A stretch of 64,000 nucleotides of DNA from an uncultured Rhodopila sp. (GTDB lineage Bacteria; Pseudomonadota; Alphaproteobacteria; Acetobacterales; Acetobacteraceae), in contig CAIZFE010000086.1 in NCBI GenBank assembly GCA_903932145.1, positions 124,001-188,000 of the forward strand. The letters run 5' to 3'. Position 1 is the stretch's first letter. Each line of letters begins with the position of its first letter. Shown here in pieces: positions 44,096 through 52,208 of this stretch. Position numbers and translations under genes: made by a program. The notes under the pieces are model-generated. The model worked only from the letters and a program-made list of their open reading frames with translations. It ran no database searches and was not told the DNA's origin.

Positions 44096-44623
44096 ATGCG
44101 CCGTTCATTCCTTCTAGGCTGCGTCGCCTGGGCGCTCCCCGCCCGCGCGCAACCAGTGATCGCCCCGGGGCTTCTCGACTATGCCGGCAGTGCCCTTGCC
44201 GGGCTTATCGACGACGCGCGTCAGCAGGCCATCGCCGACGGCGTCCGCAGCATTCCGGCGCCGGTTTACCGGTCACTGCTGGGCTATTTTCCGGCGGCGC
44301 TATTGCAACGGTGCCGCTTCGCGACTGGCAGTTCCCGAGCGTTGACGCTGCCAGCCCTGGCGTTTTCCTATGGTGATGCGACGGCCATAACCCTCGGCGA
44401 TGTGGTGCTGTTCAAGGCCGAGACGGTGGCGCAATCGGACCTGAAGGTGTGGGCGCACGAACTTACCCACGTCATGCAATACCAACGTTGGGGTGTGGAC
44501 GGTTTCGCGGCTCGCTACGTCCGCGACAGCCAGGCGGTGGAACAGGAAGCCATCGATAACGCCAACCGTTTCATGGCGTGGCTGCCCAGGCGCGGCCTGA
44601 TGTCGCCACCTCACGCGACCTGA
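44096..44623 (+). CDS. DUF4157 domain protein (putative secreted metalloprotease-like)
   Basis: A 175-residue protein with an N-terminal signal peptide (MRRSFLLGCVAWALPARAQP). WAHELTHVMQYQRWGVDGFA contains HELTH at 121-125, the zinc-metallopeptidase motif characteristic of DUF4157. Preceding VLFKAETVAQSDLKV is also family-typical. Larger DUF4157 proteins occur as cores of injected toxins; this one is short and exported, so its role is unclear. No eCIS structural genes are nearby. Confidence 0.85.
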   Translation: MRRSFLLGCVAWALPARAQPVIAPGLLDYAGSALAGLIDDARQQAIADGVRSIPAPVYRSLLGYFPAALLQRCRFATGSSRALTLPALAFSYGDATAITLGDVVLFKAETVAQSDLKVWAHELTHVMQYQRWGVDGFAARYVRDSQAVEQEAIDNANRFMAWLPRRGLMSPPHAT

Positions 44624-44686
44624 CAGGCGCAAGCGGACCAACGCCGCCGTGCCTGCGGAAGGCAACCCATCGTCATTTGGTTCGTT

Positions 44687-44720
44687 GATGTAAGGCGACC
44701 CGGGTGGTCGCCTGAACATC
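44687..44720 (+). promoter_or_regulatory. Strong 5'-leader hairpin abutting the csbD ribosome binding site
   Basis: GATGT-A-AGGCGACC (44687-44700) pairs with GGTCGCCT-GA-ACATC (44706-44720) around loop CGGGT: 13 bp in all with a small internal loop. The Shine-Dalgarno AGGAG begins at the next base (44721), and ATG follows at 44732. It may modulate csbD translation or mRNA stability, or end transcription from the DUF4157 gene. Confidence 0.6.
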
Positions 44721-44731
44721 AGGAGTGCGAG

Positions 44732-44914
44732 ATGGACAAGGATCGAGTGGAAGGCGCCATGCATCAGGCCAAGGGCGGCGTGAAAGAGGCCGTTGGCAAG
44801 GTAACCGGCGACAAGAAGACTCAGGCTGAAGGCGCCGCCGAGAAGGCCGGTGGTAAAGTTCAGAATACGGTTGGCGGCGCCAAGGATGCGGCCAGGGATG
44901 TAGCTAATCGCTAA
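44732..44914 (+). CDS. CsbD family stress-response protein
   Basis: A 60-residue CsbD-like protein: MDKDRVEGAMHQAKGGVKEA, then VGKVTGDKKTQAEGAAEKAG. These are abundant, highly charged, probably disordered proteins induced under general stress in many bacteria; the molecular role is unknown. AGGAG lies 6 bases upstream of ATG 44732. It is followed by a hairpin terminator. Confidence 0.95.
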   Translation: MDKDRVEGAMHQAKGGVKEAVGKVTGDKKTQAEGAAEKAGGKVQNTVGGAKDAARDVANR

Positions 44915-44925
44915 CCCGTCAACGG

Positions 44926-44948
44926 GAGGGCATACCGGGTATGCCCTC
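44926..44948. terminator. Hairpin between convergent csbD and cupin genes
   Basis: GAGGGCATACC (44926-44936) and GGTATGCCCTC (44938-44948) form a perfect 11-bp inverted repeat directly after the csbD stop and just before the end of the minus-strand cupin gene. Confidence 0.7.
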
Positions 44949-44960
44949 TCCAATGGCCAC

Positions 44961-45422
44961 TCAGGATTGTTCCAAAAACCGCGCGATTGGAGGGATGGAT
45001 TTGAGACGATTCAAATCATCCTCGGACGGCAATTGCGGCCGGTCTCGTTGCGTGTTCACCATGCATAAAAAACCGAGCGGCTCGCCGTTGGTCGCGCGAA
45101 ACTGATGCCATAGCATCGATGGGATAGAAACCAGATCGAACTGGCTCACACGCCGCACTTCATCGCCAACCAGGCACTCGCCGGAGCCGCGCAGGATCAT
45201 GACGCCATGCGCATGCTCGTGCCGCTCCAACGTCGAATAACCGTTCGAATCCATCTCGAAGTAGCGCAGTTCGCAGGCCAGTGAGTCCTCGTGGAATAAC
45301 ACCTGGCGCGAAATGTCCTTGAACGGCGCGCTACCGTCCTGCTTGTACGGTTGATGGGACACCGCATCCCAACGGAAGCCATCCCTGGCAGTGCGAAAAA
45401 GCGGGGGTTGTTCGGTGTCCAT
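44961..45422 (-). CDS. Cupin domain-containing protein
   Basis: A 153-residue single-domain cupin. Motif 1 is YSTLERHEHAHGVMILRGSG, with metal-binding His residues in HEHAH and the following Glu/Gly; motif 2 is FDLVSIPSMLWHQFRATNGE with the second His. Cupins range from isomerases to dioxygenases and this one has no closer label. It lies downstream of the RubisCO-like and acyl-CoA ligase genes on the same strand, 79 bases away, with a palindrome between them. A link to the RubisCO-like protein is possible but unproven. Confidence 0.88.
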   Translation of the reverse strand: MDTEQPPLFRTARDGFRWDAVSHQPYKQDGSAPFKDISRQVLFHEDSLACELRYFEMDSNGYSTLERHEHAHGVMILRGSGECLVGDEVRRVSQFDLVSIPSMLWHQFRATNGEPLGFLCMVNTQRDRPQLPSEDDLNRLKSIPPIARFLEQS

Positions 45423-45440
45423 GGGCGCTTTCGTGAAGGC

Positions 45441-45488
45441 CCGGCGCAGTCCGGGTCATCTGGAGTGAACTAATCCGGACTGCGCCGG
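45441..45488. repeat. Inverted repeat between the RubisCO-like and cupin genes
   Basis: CCGGCGCAGTCCGG (45441-45454) and CCGGACTGCGCCGG (45475-45488) are perfect 14-bp arms around a 20-base loop. It lies 13 bases after the stop of the RubisCO-like gene and may terminate or attenuate transcription into the cupin gene. Arm content differs from the GTCCGGGCCACCT family. Confidence 0.7.
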
Positions 45489-45501
45489 ACAGGCAGCGAT
45501 A

Positions 45502-46605
45502 CTAAGCGAAAACGTGGTCGCGGACGGCACGGGCGAAGCGGCTGGCTTCCGCGGTAATCCGCTCGCGCGTCAATAGCAAATTACCGCCGATCAGCAACAT
45601 CGTGTCCTGCCCATAGAAATCAAGGATTTCCCTGGTCCGTTCCAGCGTCATGCCGCCCGCCGGCACAGACAGCGCCGCCCGCATCCCGTCATCGGCCCGC
45701 CGAGCGTTGTTGACCAGGTGCCTACAGGTGTCCTTCGAATAGCCAAACCGGCCGCCGAAGCTGGGGAAAATCACCGCATCCGCCCCCATCAGCCGGAACA
45801 GGCCGCCGATCAGCAGTTCGGGGGCAATTCTGGCCGCACCGCCCAGACTCGGGTGCGCGAAGAACGCCATATCCGGATATTCATGCACCAGCGCCTGCAT
45901 GGTCGAAAAACCCGAGATCATCGGCGCCAGCATCACGCAATCCAATCCGGCCTCGCGGCTCAGCATCGCCTGCGCACGCAACTGATCCAGATTTCCCGTC
46001 AGGCTCGGTATATACCGCGTCTTATGGCCGGTGGAGCGCACACCCCTGGCCACGCCCGCGGCGCAGGCCCGCACCCGTTCGGCGAAATGCGAATAGTGCT
46101 GATCACCCAATCCGTGATCGTCCTTGATAAAATCCAGACCACCGAGCGCAAGGTGTTCGGCCAGTAGCGCGAGGTCGTCGACCGGCAGCCCCTGCGGCTT
46201 CAGCGCCGATCCCGTCATCGCCCGCCCGGGCAGATTCAAACGCGACCGTAACGCGGCGATCCCGTGCCGCGGCCCTTTGAGACGAGCGATCAGCGCCGGG
46301 GGAAAGGCGATGTCCTTCAGCACCACGTCGTCGTGCAATGACGTGTTGCCGAACACCATGTTCAGCAGTTGTCCCGCATCGTTCCCAACAGTCGCCGTCG
46401 CCAGGGCGATGCGAACCAGGAACAGGCCGCCGCCCGAGTCTTCGATCCCCTCCACGACACCCACGATGTCGGACAGCACGGTTGGGTCGTCGATCGCGGC
46501 CAGCGGCATTTCCACGGATTGCTCGACCGCGATGCCTTGTGCACGGGCTTCAATGTCGGCGGCGGTGGAGCGCACCTGATAGGTGACGGTGAAACGATCG
46601 CTCAT
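45502..46605 (-). CDS. RubisCO-like protein (form IV)
   Basis: RubisCO large-subunit-superfamily protein of 367 residues without expected carboxylase activity. An N-terminal alpha/beta domain (MSDRFTVTYQVRSTAADIEA) is followed by a TIM barrel. Lys136 in TGSALKPQG corresponds to the proton-shuttling lysine of RubisCO, and Lys161 in GGLDFIKDDHGLGDQ to the carbamylated lysine. The next ligands read KDDH where true RubisCO has KDDE, so a metal-ligand Glu is replaced by His. Later barrel motifs include FFAHPSLGG, SVPAGGM and LLIGGN. Its ATG overlaps the stop of the acyl-CoA ligase (ATGA). The substrate is unknown; form IV relatives act on sugar phosphates in methionine salvage or in apiose and related sugar degradation. 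Confidence 0.9.
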   Translation of the reverse strand: MSDRFTVTYQVRSTAADIEARAQGIAVEQSVEMPLAAIDDPTVLSDIVGVVEGIEDSGGGLFLVRIALATATVGNDAGQLLNMVFGNTSLHDDVVLKDIAFPPALIARLKGPRHGIAALRSRLNLPGRAMTGSALKPQGLPVDDLALLAEHLALGGLDFIKDDHGLGDQHYSHFAERVRACAAGVARGVRSTGHKTRYIPSLTGNLDQLRAQAMLSREAGLDCVMLAPMISGFSTMQALVHEYPDMAFFAHPSLGGAARIAPELLIGGLFRLMGADAVIFPSFGGRFGYSKDTCRHLVNNARRADDGMRAALSVPAGGMTLERTREILDFYGQDTMLLIGGNLLLTRERITAEASRFARAVRDHVFA

Positions 46606-48647
46606 GGTGCGGGAATCACCAGCGCGTCCACCGCGATGGCGCCGGATTCGCCCAGAATGACCGGGTTGATGTCGATCGCCTGCAGCGCATCGCCCAACGT
46701 CAACGCCGCATCTTGCAGGCGCATCAGCAGATCGACGAATGCGGCGAACGATCCCGGGTGTTTCCATCGAGGGCTTCGCAGCACCCGCCCCAGGTTGCTC
46801 TGCATAAGACCGGCCTCAATGAACCCGCGTCCGGCCGGCAGCGCGAAGGTTGCGACATCGTGCAAGGCCTCTGCGAAGATACCACCGATACCGGCGATCA
46901 GCACCAGCCCGACGCCGTCCGCTCGGGTTACGCCGGCGATCGCTTCCAGGTCGCCGCTGACCATGGCCTGCACCACAACGCTGCGGCAGCCGGTCGCCTC
47001 GTATGTCCGCGCCACCGTTTCCGCATCGCGCAGGCCGACATGCACCAGTCCGAGGTCGCTCTTATGGGCCACCCCGTCGGAGACGCCCTTCAGCACCACC
47101 GGATATCCGATCCGGTCCGCCGCCGCGACCGCATCGGCGGCCGAGCCGCATTCCACCGTTTGCACCACCGGCACGCCAAACGATGCCAGCAGGCGGAGGC
47201 TTTCCGGTTCGGTGAGTTGCCTTCCCGGCAGGGCCGGAGCCGGCGCATTGCTGGTTTCCGCCATTGGCTCCGGCGGCGGCGTCATCAGCGCGCCGATGCC
47301 CTCCAGCAAAATGTCGGTATCGGTGAAGACGTCGATCCCGCGATCCCGATACGTCTGAACTTCCGCCTCTGGCATGCCGCCCGGGGTCACCACCAGCAAT
47401 GGCTTGCCGGAGTGTTTCCGAGCATCCGCCATGGCGGCGCGATACGGGTCGCCTTGCCAGGGGTTCATCGAATGCACCAACGCGAGACACACCGACACCC
47501 CGGGGTCGCTCATCAGCAGCGCGGGCACCTCGGCGGACCGCCGCATGCCGCCGAAGATCCCCATGTCGAGTGGATTGCCGATCCGTGAAAACATCTTGTG
47601 CGAATCGATCGCCGAGAAGGTCTCCGGTGTCAGCGTCGCCAGCGGCACGCCCAGCGCCTCGCAGCGATCGGCGATCAACGATGCGCCGGCGCCGGAGGTC
47701 GAGAGCGACCCCAGCTTCCCCGGGCAACTGCCGTATTTGTCCAACAGCGCGGCGGCCGTCATCAGACCCTCCAACGTGTTGACCGTGGCCACGCCGCTTG
47801 CCGCGAACAGTGCGCGATACGACGCGTCATCGCCGGCCATGCGGGACGAATGTGCCACCGCGGCGGCCGCGCCGGCCTCCGACCCGCCAATCTTCAGGGC
47901 CACGACGTGCTTGCCGGCCGCGTGCGCCGCAAGGGCCAGGCGGCGGAAGCGTGGGCCGTCGTCCAGGCTGTCGATCAGCAGCACGATGACGCGGGTCTGG
48001 GCGTGGCCGATGCCGTATTCCATATAGTCCAGCACCGACATGTCGGCCTCGTTGCCCGCCGAGGCGAACAGCGACAACCCGGCACCGAGCATCTTCAGCC
48101 GCCCCGCCATCGCATCGAACAAGGCGCCGCTGTGGGAGAATATCGAGATACCGCCCGGAGTCTGCCGCTTGGCGTGCGACGTGTTGAACCCGACTGACAC
48201 CGGATGATGCGCGTTGTACATGCCGTTGCAGTTCGGTCCGACGATGCGAATGCCCGCATCCTCGGCGACCTGCTGTAGCTGGCGTTGCCGCTCTTCGCCG
48301 CCCGCGTCCAGGCTTTCGGCATAGCCGGCGGAGCCTACGATGACCGCTTTCAGGCCCGCCCTGGCACAGTCGCGTACCGCCTGCACGGCGGCCTCGGCGG
48401 GGATGGCCAGGAACGCGGTGTCGATCTGTTCGGGGATCGACACCAGATCGGGAAAGCATGGGATGCCATCGACATCCTTCAGGCGGCGGCTGATGCCGTA
48501 AATGCCGCCCTGAAAGCCGGTGTCGCGGATGTTGGTCAGAACGATGAAGCCGTGCTTCGTCGTGTCGTCCGACGCGCCGATCACCGCTACGGCACGCGGG
48601 TGGAACAAGGCATGCAACGCGTCCTGCGTGGCAATCTGGGCTGGCAT
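46602..48647 (-). CDS. Acetate--CoA ligase family protein (ADP-forming type, alpha-beta fusion)
   Basis: NDP-forming acyl-CoA synthetase, 681 residues from ATG 48647; ATG 48722 is a possible longer start. Order: CoA-binding Rossmann domain (LFHPRAVAVIGASDDTTKHG), succinyl-CoA-synthetase-like domain (ISIFSHSGALFDAM, SAGNEADMSVLDYM), then a C-terminal ATP-grasp domain (GYPVVLKGVSDGVAHKSDLG and AIDINPVILGESG). It makes or uses an acyl-CoA with ATP/ADP. Overlap with the RubisCO-like start implies the two proteins are made together. An enoyl-CoA hydratase gene diverges from it, 125 bases away. Confidence 0.92.
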   Translation of the reverse strand: MPAQIATQDALHALFHPRAVAVIGASDDTTKHGFIVLTNIRDTGFQGGIYGISRRLKDVDGIPCFPDLVSIPEQIDTAFLAIPAEAAVQAVRDCARAGLKAVIVGSAGYAESLDAGGEERQRQLQQVAEDAGIRIVGPNCNGMYNAHHPVSVGFNTSHAKRQTPGGISIFSHSGALFDAMAGRLKMLGAGLSLFASAGNEADMSVLDYMEYGIGHAQTRVIVLLIDSLDDGPRFRRLALAAHAAGKHVVALKIGGSEAGAAAAVAHSSRMAGDDASYRALFAASGVATVNTLEGLMTAAALLDKYGSCPGKLGSLSTSGAGASLIADRCEALGVPLATLTPETFSAIDSHKMFSRIGNPLDMGIFGGMRRSAEVPALLMSDPGVSVCLALVHSMNPWQGDPYRAAMADARKHSGKPLLVVTPGGMPEAEVQTYRDRGIDVFTDTDILLEGIGALMTPPPEPMAETSNAPAPALPGRQLTEPESLRLLASFGVPVVQTVECGSAADAVAAADRIGYPVVLKGVSDGVAHKSDLGLVHVGLRDAETVARTYEATGCRSVVVQAMVSGDLEAIAGVTRADGVGLVLIAGIGGIFAEALHDVATFALPAGRGFIEAGLMQSNLGRVLRSPRWKHPGSFAAFVDLLMRLQDAALTLGDALQAIDINPVILGESGAIAVDALVIPAP

Positions 48648-48772
48648 ACGGTGGGCACTCCGGGCGTCTTTATGGGGCGATTCGCGGCGCGCATACTGTC
48701 CATCGTCCGCGGCCATGTCCATGTTCCGCGACTCGCGCTATCCTGTTTGCCTATAGTTTGGGGAAGAAAACG

Positions 48773-49552
48773 ATGACCGATATCCTGCTGGCGGAAATGC
48801 GCGGGCACATCCTGGTGCTGACAATCAATCGGCCGGAGCGGATGAATTCGCTATCGCCCGAACTGTCCGACGCGTTGATTGAGGCGTTCGTCGAGGGCGG
48901 TGCCGACCCCGACGTGCGGGCCATCGTTTTGACCTCGGTGGGTGACCGGGCATTTTGCGCCGGCGCCGACCTGAAAGCCCGGGCGCAGGAGGATGCGGAA
49001 GGCAAGCCGTTCCAACCGCTGTTGTCCCGCGTCCAGCGGTATGTATTCGAAGTGGTCTATGAAACGGTAAAGCCGACCATCGCCGCGCTGAATGGGTCGG
49101 CTGTCGCCGGCGGTCTGGAACTGGCGCTGGCTTGCGACATGCGGGTTGCCGCCGAACACGCTCTGCTGGGATTGCCGGAAGCCAAACGCGGTAAGGGGGC
49201 GCACTTCGCCAACGTGATGCTGCCGCGGATGATCCCGTCCGGCATTGCCTATGAGATGCTGTATCTGGGCGAATACATCGGCACCGAGGACGCCCGCCGC
49301 TGGGGACTGGTAAACCGGGTGGTGCCGCGCGGCGAAGCCCTGAACGAAGCGATGCGGATGGCCGAGGCGATCTGCGAAAACGCCCCGGTGTCCCTGCGCC
49401 GCATGAAGGAAACGGCGATCCGGTCGAACGGTTTGCCGGTGCCCGCGGCGCTTCGGTTGAATGAGGGCGTCAGTCCATACAGCAGTGAGGACAGGGTGGA
49501 GGGCATTCGGGCGTTCGTCGAAAAGCGGCAACCGGTTTGGCGGGGCCGTTAA
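48773..49552 (+). CDS. Enoyl-CoA hydratase/isomerase family protein
   Basis: Crotonase-fold enzyme of 259 residues. ILVLTINRPERMNSLSPELS, the oxyanion-hole segment AFCAGADLKARAQED, and ALNGSAVAGGLELALACDMR are typical. The catalytic Glu positions of true hydratases are hard to confirm: LPEAKRGKGAHFANVMLPRM has a Glu in the first site, with a less usual second. ATG 48773 follows GGGGAAG. It is divergent from the acyl-CoA ligase and RubisCO-like genes and likely works on related CoA thioesters. Confidence 0.92.
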   Translation: MTDILLAEMRGHILVLTINRPERMNSLSPELSDALIEAFVEGGADPDVRAIVLTSVGDRAFCAGADLKARAQEDAEGKPFQPLLSRVQRYVFEVVYETVKPTIAALNGSAVAGGLELALACDMRVAAEHALLGLPEAKRGKGAHFANVMLPRMIPSGIAYEMLYLGEYIGTEDARRWGLVNRVVPRGEALNEAMRMAEAICENAPVSLRRMKETAIRSNGLPVPAALRLNEGVSPYSSEDRVEGIRAFVEKRQPVWRGR

Positions 49553-49574
49553 AATATAGGAGTCTCCCCCCGAC

Positions 49575-49605
49575 CGTCATAACCCGGCTCGTCCGGGCCA
49601 TGACG
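49575..49605. repeat. Short copy of the GTCAT...ATGAC palindrome
   Basis: CGTCAT (49575-49580) with ACCCGG and then CCGGGC with ATGACG (49600-49605) form an interrupted 31-base palindrome, similar in outline to the longer elements at 34568 and 59083. It lies just after the enoyl-CoA hydratase stop and may end transcription between convergent genes. Confidence 0.65.
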
Positions 49606-49690
49606 GGTTGAGGCACGAGGTGGGTTACCGTCAAGATGTGTGCATGCTTTCGTGGACGAACCCGGCCGCAGCAACCGTAGTCGCTTCGGG

Positions 49691-50035
49691 TTAGGGCAAT
49701 TCCAAACGAACCGCGATGGCGGCGTTGGCGATCACTGCGTTGTCGCCACGCTCCCGGTCGATCACATCCAGCCCGCCCTTGACCGCCTTTACCGTAACGA
49801 TCCCGTGCGGCAGGGTGGCTTTCACCGCCTCCAGATCAACCTTGTCCGGCTGCTGAACGCCGATCGTGACCTCGACGAACATCTGCGTCTTCGCGTCGAT
49901 CCCCAACGACCGGATCATCGACAAAGACGAGTGATGAATGGCGTCTTGCACCGCGCGCAACGCGGCTTTGGTGTAGTCGCCACCATGCAGATCGTTGCCG
50001 GTGCCCATTTCCAGAATGACGCGCTTGCGTGCCAT
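49691..50035 (-). CDS. Lin0512 family protein
   Basis: A 114-residue member of the Lin0512 family (PF09585), function unknown. MARKRVILEMGTGNDLHGGD, KAALRAVQDAIHHSSLSMIR and VEVTIGVQQPDKVDLEAV are family-typical. It lies 28 bases after a paralogue of almost the same length (50064-50405), so the two probably form a heteromer. ATG 50035 has GGAGAAA upstream. Confidence 0.92.
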   Translation of the reverse strand: MARKRVILEMGTGNDLHGGDYTKAALRAVQDAIHHSSLSMIRSLGIDAKTQMFVEVTIGVQQPDKVDLEAVKATLPHGIVTVKAVKGGLDVIDRERGDNAVIANAAIAVRLELP

Positions 50036-50063
50036 GGTCTTTTTCTCCGTTAAGCCCCGGGGG

Positions 50064-50405
50064 TTAAGCGACGTCGAGCCAGACCACCGCGGCGGCACTG
50101 GCGATCAAAGTGGCATTGGTGCCCTCATCGTTCGGGATTTCCAGCCCACCCTCGACGACCGTAACCGTTCCGGTGCCGTGCGGCAGGACGGCCAGCACCT
50201 GCGCCTTGTCCACCTGTTCCGGATGCGGAACGCCGATGGTGACCTCCACCTGCATCGAGTCAGTGTCCAGGCCCAGCGCGTTGGCGACACCAAGCGAATT
50301 GTGCCAGAGCGCATCGCGAAGAGCGCGCACGGCGGCCTTGGTGGGGTCGATGCCCCTGATGTCGGTGCCCATGCCGATTTCCAGCACCATGCGTTTCAGC
50401 GCCAT
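50064..50405 (-). CDS. Lin0512 family protein (paralogue)
   Basis: A 113-residue Lin0512 protein: MALKRMVLEIGMGTDIRGID, PTKAAVRALRDALWHNSLGV and VEVTIGVPHPEQVDKAQVLA. It shares the E-x-G-x-G-x-D-x-x-G-x-D and H-x-S-L patterns with its neighbour but differs at about half the positions. First gene of the pair; it diverges from the LLM oxidoreductase gene, 112 bases apart. Confidence 0.92.
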   Translation of the reverse strand: MALKRMVLEIGMGTDIRGIDPTKAAVRALRDALWHNSLGVANALGLDTDSMQVEVTIGVPHPEQVDKAQVLAVLPHGTGTVTVVEGGLEIPNDEGTNATLIASAAAVVWLDVA

Positions 50406-50517
50406 GCCTATATCCCCTGTCTGTCCTGGAACCTTAGCGCGCGGTTTGACCGGGGGCCAAATTTGCCCGCCGGGCGGGAGCGTGGGAACATGCCGCCAAC
50501 AGGTTCAGGAGGATGCG

Positions 50518-51612
50518 TTGGACGTCGGTTTGCAAATGGTATTCGCCAGCTATGGCTGGACAGGGGTTTCCGACGAACAGGTATGGGACGAGGAAATCAA
50601 GCTCGCCCGGCTTGCCGCCGACAGCGGATTCGATGTGCTGTGGTCGGTGGAGCATCACTTCAACGATTATTCGTTCTGCCCCGACAACCTGCAACTGATG
50701 GCGTATCTGGCCGCTGTTTGCCCGAATGTCGATCTCGGGACAGCCGCGGTCATCCTACCGTGGAACGATCCGCTGCGGGTCGCCGAACGGGCGATCATGG
50801 TCGATCTGCTCAGCAAGGGCCGCCTGCGTCTCGGCATGGGCCGTGGCCTGGCTCGGCGGGAGTTCGAGGCGTTTCGCGGCACGATGGACGAATCGCGCGA
50901 ACGCTTCGACGAAGCAGCGGCGATGATCGTCGGAGCGCTCCGTACCGGATTCATTGAAGGCGACGGGCCGTTCTACAAGCAACCCCGCACCGAACTTCGG
51001 CCCCGGCCATACAAGCCGATCGACGGACGTATTTACGCGGTGGCATCGTCGGATGATTCGGTGGTGTCGGCGGCGAAACTGAACGCCCGCATGGTGATGT
51101 TCGCCGACCGCCCGTGGCCGATGCGGATGCCGGCGATCCAGAAGCATCGCGACCTGACCAGGCAGATGCATGGCGGGCCGGAACTGGCGCCGCTGCTGGC
51201 CGATTTTTGTGTCTGCACGCCGACTATGGACGGCGCCGAGGATATGGCCCGGCAATACATGGGCAAATTCGTCGAGAGCAATTTTTATCATTACGAATTG
51301 CTTGGAGAACATTTTGCCCAAGTGAAGGGATACGACTCCTACGCGCAGAAGATCGCCCTGGCGAAAGAGATCGGCATGGACGGTATCGTCTCGGCCTTCA
51401 TGTCGGCGGCGGTATGGGGAACCCCCGACCACATCCTGCGGATGTTTGAGGAAAGGCGCGCTGTCGTCGGAGATTTCGAACTGGCGACATCGTTCCGGTT
51501 TGGCGGTACGCCATACGACTTGGCCGAGGACGGCCTGAAACTGTATGCGAAGGAAGTATTGCCCGTGTTGCACTCCTGGAAAAACACCGACACGTTGCAG
51601 GCGGCGGAGTAA
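50518..51612 (+). CDS. LLM class flavin-dependent oxidoreductase
   Basis: Luciferase-like TIM-barrel flavoprotein (FMN or F420), 364 residues. DVGLQMVFASYGW, FDVLWSVEHHFNDYSFCPDN, LGTAAVILPWNDPLRVAERA and GRLRLGMGRGLARREFEAFR are LLM signatures. The TTG start at 50518 is set by AGGAGG (50507-50512); the ATG at 50513 is out of frame. The AhpD-like gene follows after 5 bases, so they form an operon. Substrate unknown. Confidence 0.92.
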   Translation: MDVGLQMVFASYGWTGVSDEQVWDEEIKLARLAADSGFDVLWSVEHHFNDYSFCPDNLQLMAYLAAVCPNVDLGTAAVILPWNDPLRVAERAIMVDLLSKGRLRLGMGRGLARREFEAFRGTMDESRERFDEAAAMIVGALRTGFIEGDGPFYKQPRTELRPRPYKPIDGRIYAVASSDDSVVSAAKLNARMVMFADRPWPMRMPAIQKHRDLTRQMHGGPELAPLLADFCVCTPTMDGAEDMARQYMGKFVESNFYHYELLGEHFAQVKGYDSYAQKIALAKEIGMDGIVSAFMSAAVWGTPDHILRMFEERRAVVGDFELATSFRFGGTPYDLAEDGLKLYAKEVLPVLHSWKNTDTLQAAE

Positions 51613-51617
51613 GGGGC

Positions 51618-52190
51618 ATGCCGCAACCCGATCATATCTCCGCCCTTGGCGTTCCCGATCCTGACGGTTTCGATGACGACCTGAAGGTCATTTGGCAAAA
51701 ATGCGTGGAAAAGCTGGGCTTCGTGCCGAATGTGCTCAGTACCTACAGCCTACGGCCGCAGCGCCTGCGCAACTTCATGGCGATGTATAACGAGATCATG
51801 CTCTCGAAATGCGGCCTGTCGAAGCTGGAACGCGAGATGATCGCCGTCGTCGTTTCCTCGACGAACCGGTGCTACTACTGTCTGGTGGCACACGGCGCGG
51901 CGGTGCGGGCGCTGTCAGACGACCCCGAACTGGGGGAGATGATGGCACTGAACTACCGCGTGGCTCGGTTGGAGCCCCGCCAGCGGGCGATGCTGGATTT
52001 TGCCTGGAAACTGACGGCGACACCGCATCTGATCGAGGACGCGGACCGCGATGTTCTGTCGCAGCAGGGATTCAGCGAGGAAGATATTTTCGACATTTCC
52101 GAAACCGCGGCGTTCTTCAACCTGTCGAACCGGATGGCGTCGGCGACGGATATGATGCCGAATCGGGAGTATCACCGGCAGGCGCGATAA
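51618..52190 (+). CDS. Peroxidase-related (AhpD/carboxymuconolactone decarboxylase-like) protein
   Basis: A 190-residue protein of the AhpD-like superfamily. SSTNRCYYCLVAHGAAVR contains the redox motif Cys85-x-x-Cys88 followed by His92, as in alkylhydroperoxidase D-type proteins. LEREMIAVVVS and EDIFDISETAAFFNLSNRMA are also typical of the 'peroxidase-related enzyme' subfamily. It is 5 bases after the LLM gene and may protect against or use peroxide produced by that flavoprotein. Confidence 0.92.
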   Translation: MPQPDHISALGVPDPDGFDDDLKVIWQKCVEKLGFVPNVLSTYSLRPQRLRNFMAMYNEIMLSKCGLSKLEREMIAVVVSSTNRCYYCLVAHGAAVRALSDDPELGEMMALNYRVARLEPRQRAMLDFAWKLTATPHLIEDADRDVLSQQGFSEEDIFDISETAAFFNLSNRMASATDMMPNREYHRQAR

Positions 52191-52208
52191 AGCGGCTGGC
52201 GGTTGGGG

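Noticed and set aside
44096-44623. Part of an extracellular contractile injection system because of DUF4157
   Set aside because: No sheath, baseplate or AAA+ genes are nearby and the protein is short with its own signal peptide.
44657-44686. EcfG-type (GGAAC/CGTT) general-stress promoter upstream of csbD
   Set aside because: GGAAG and CGTT occur but with a spacer of 21 bases, longer than the usual 16-19, and the -35 is imperfect.
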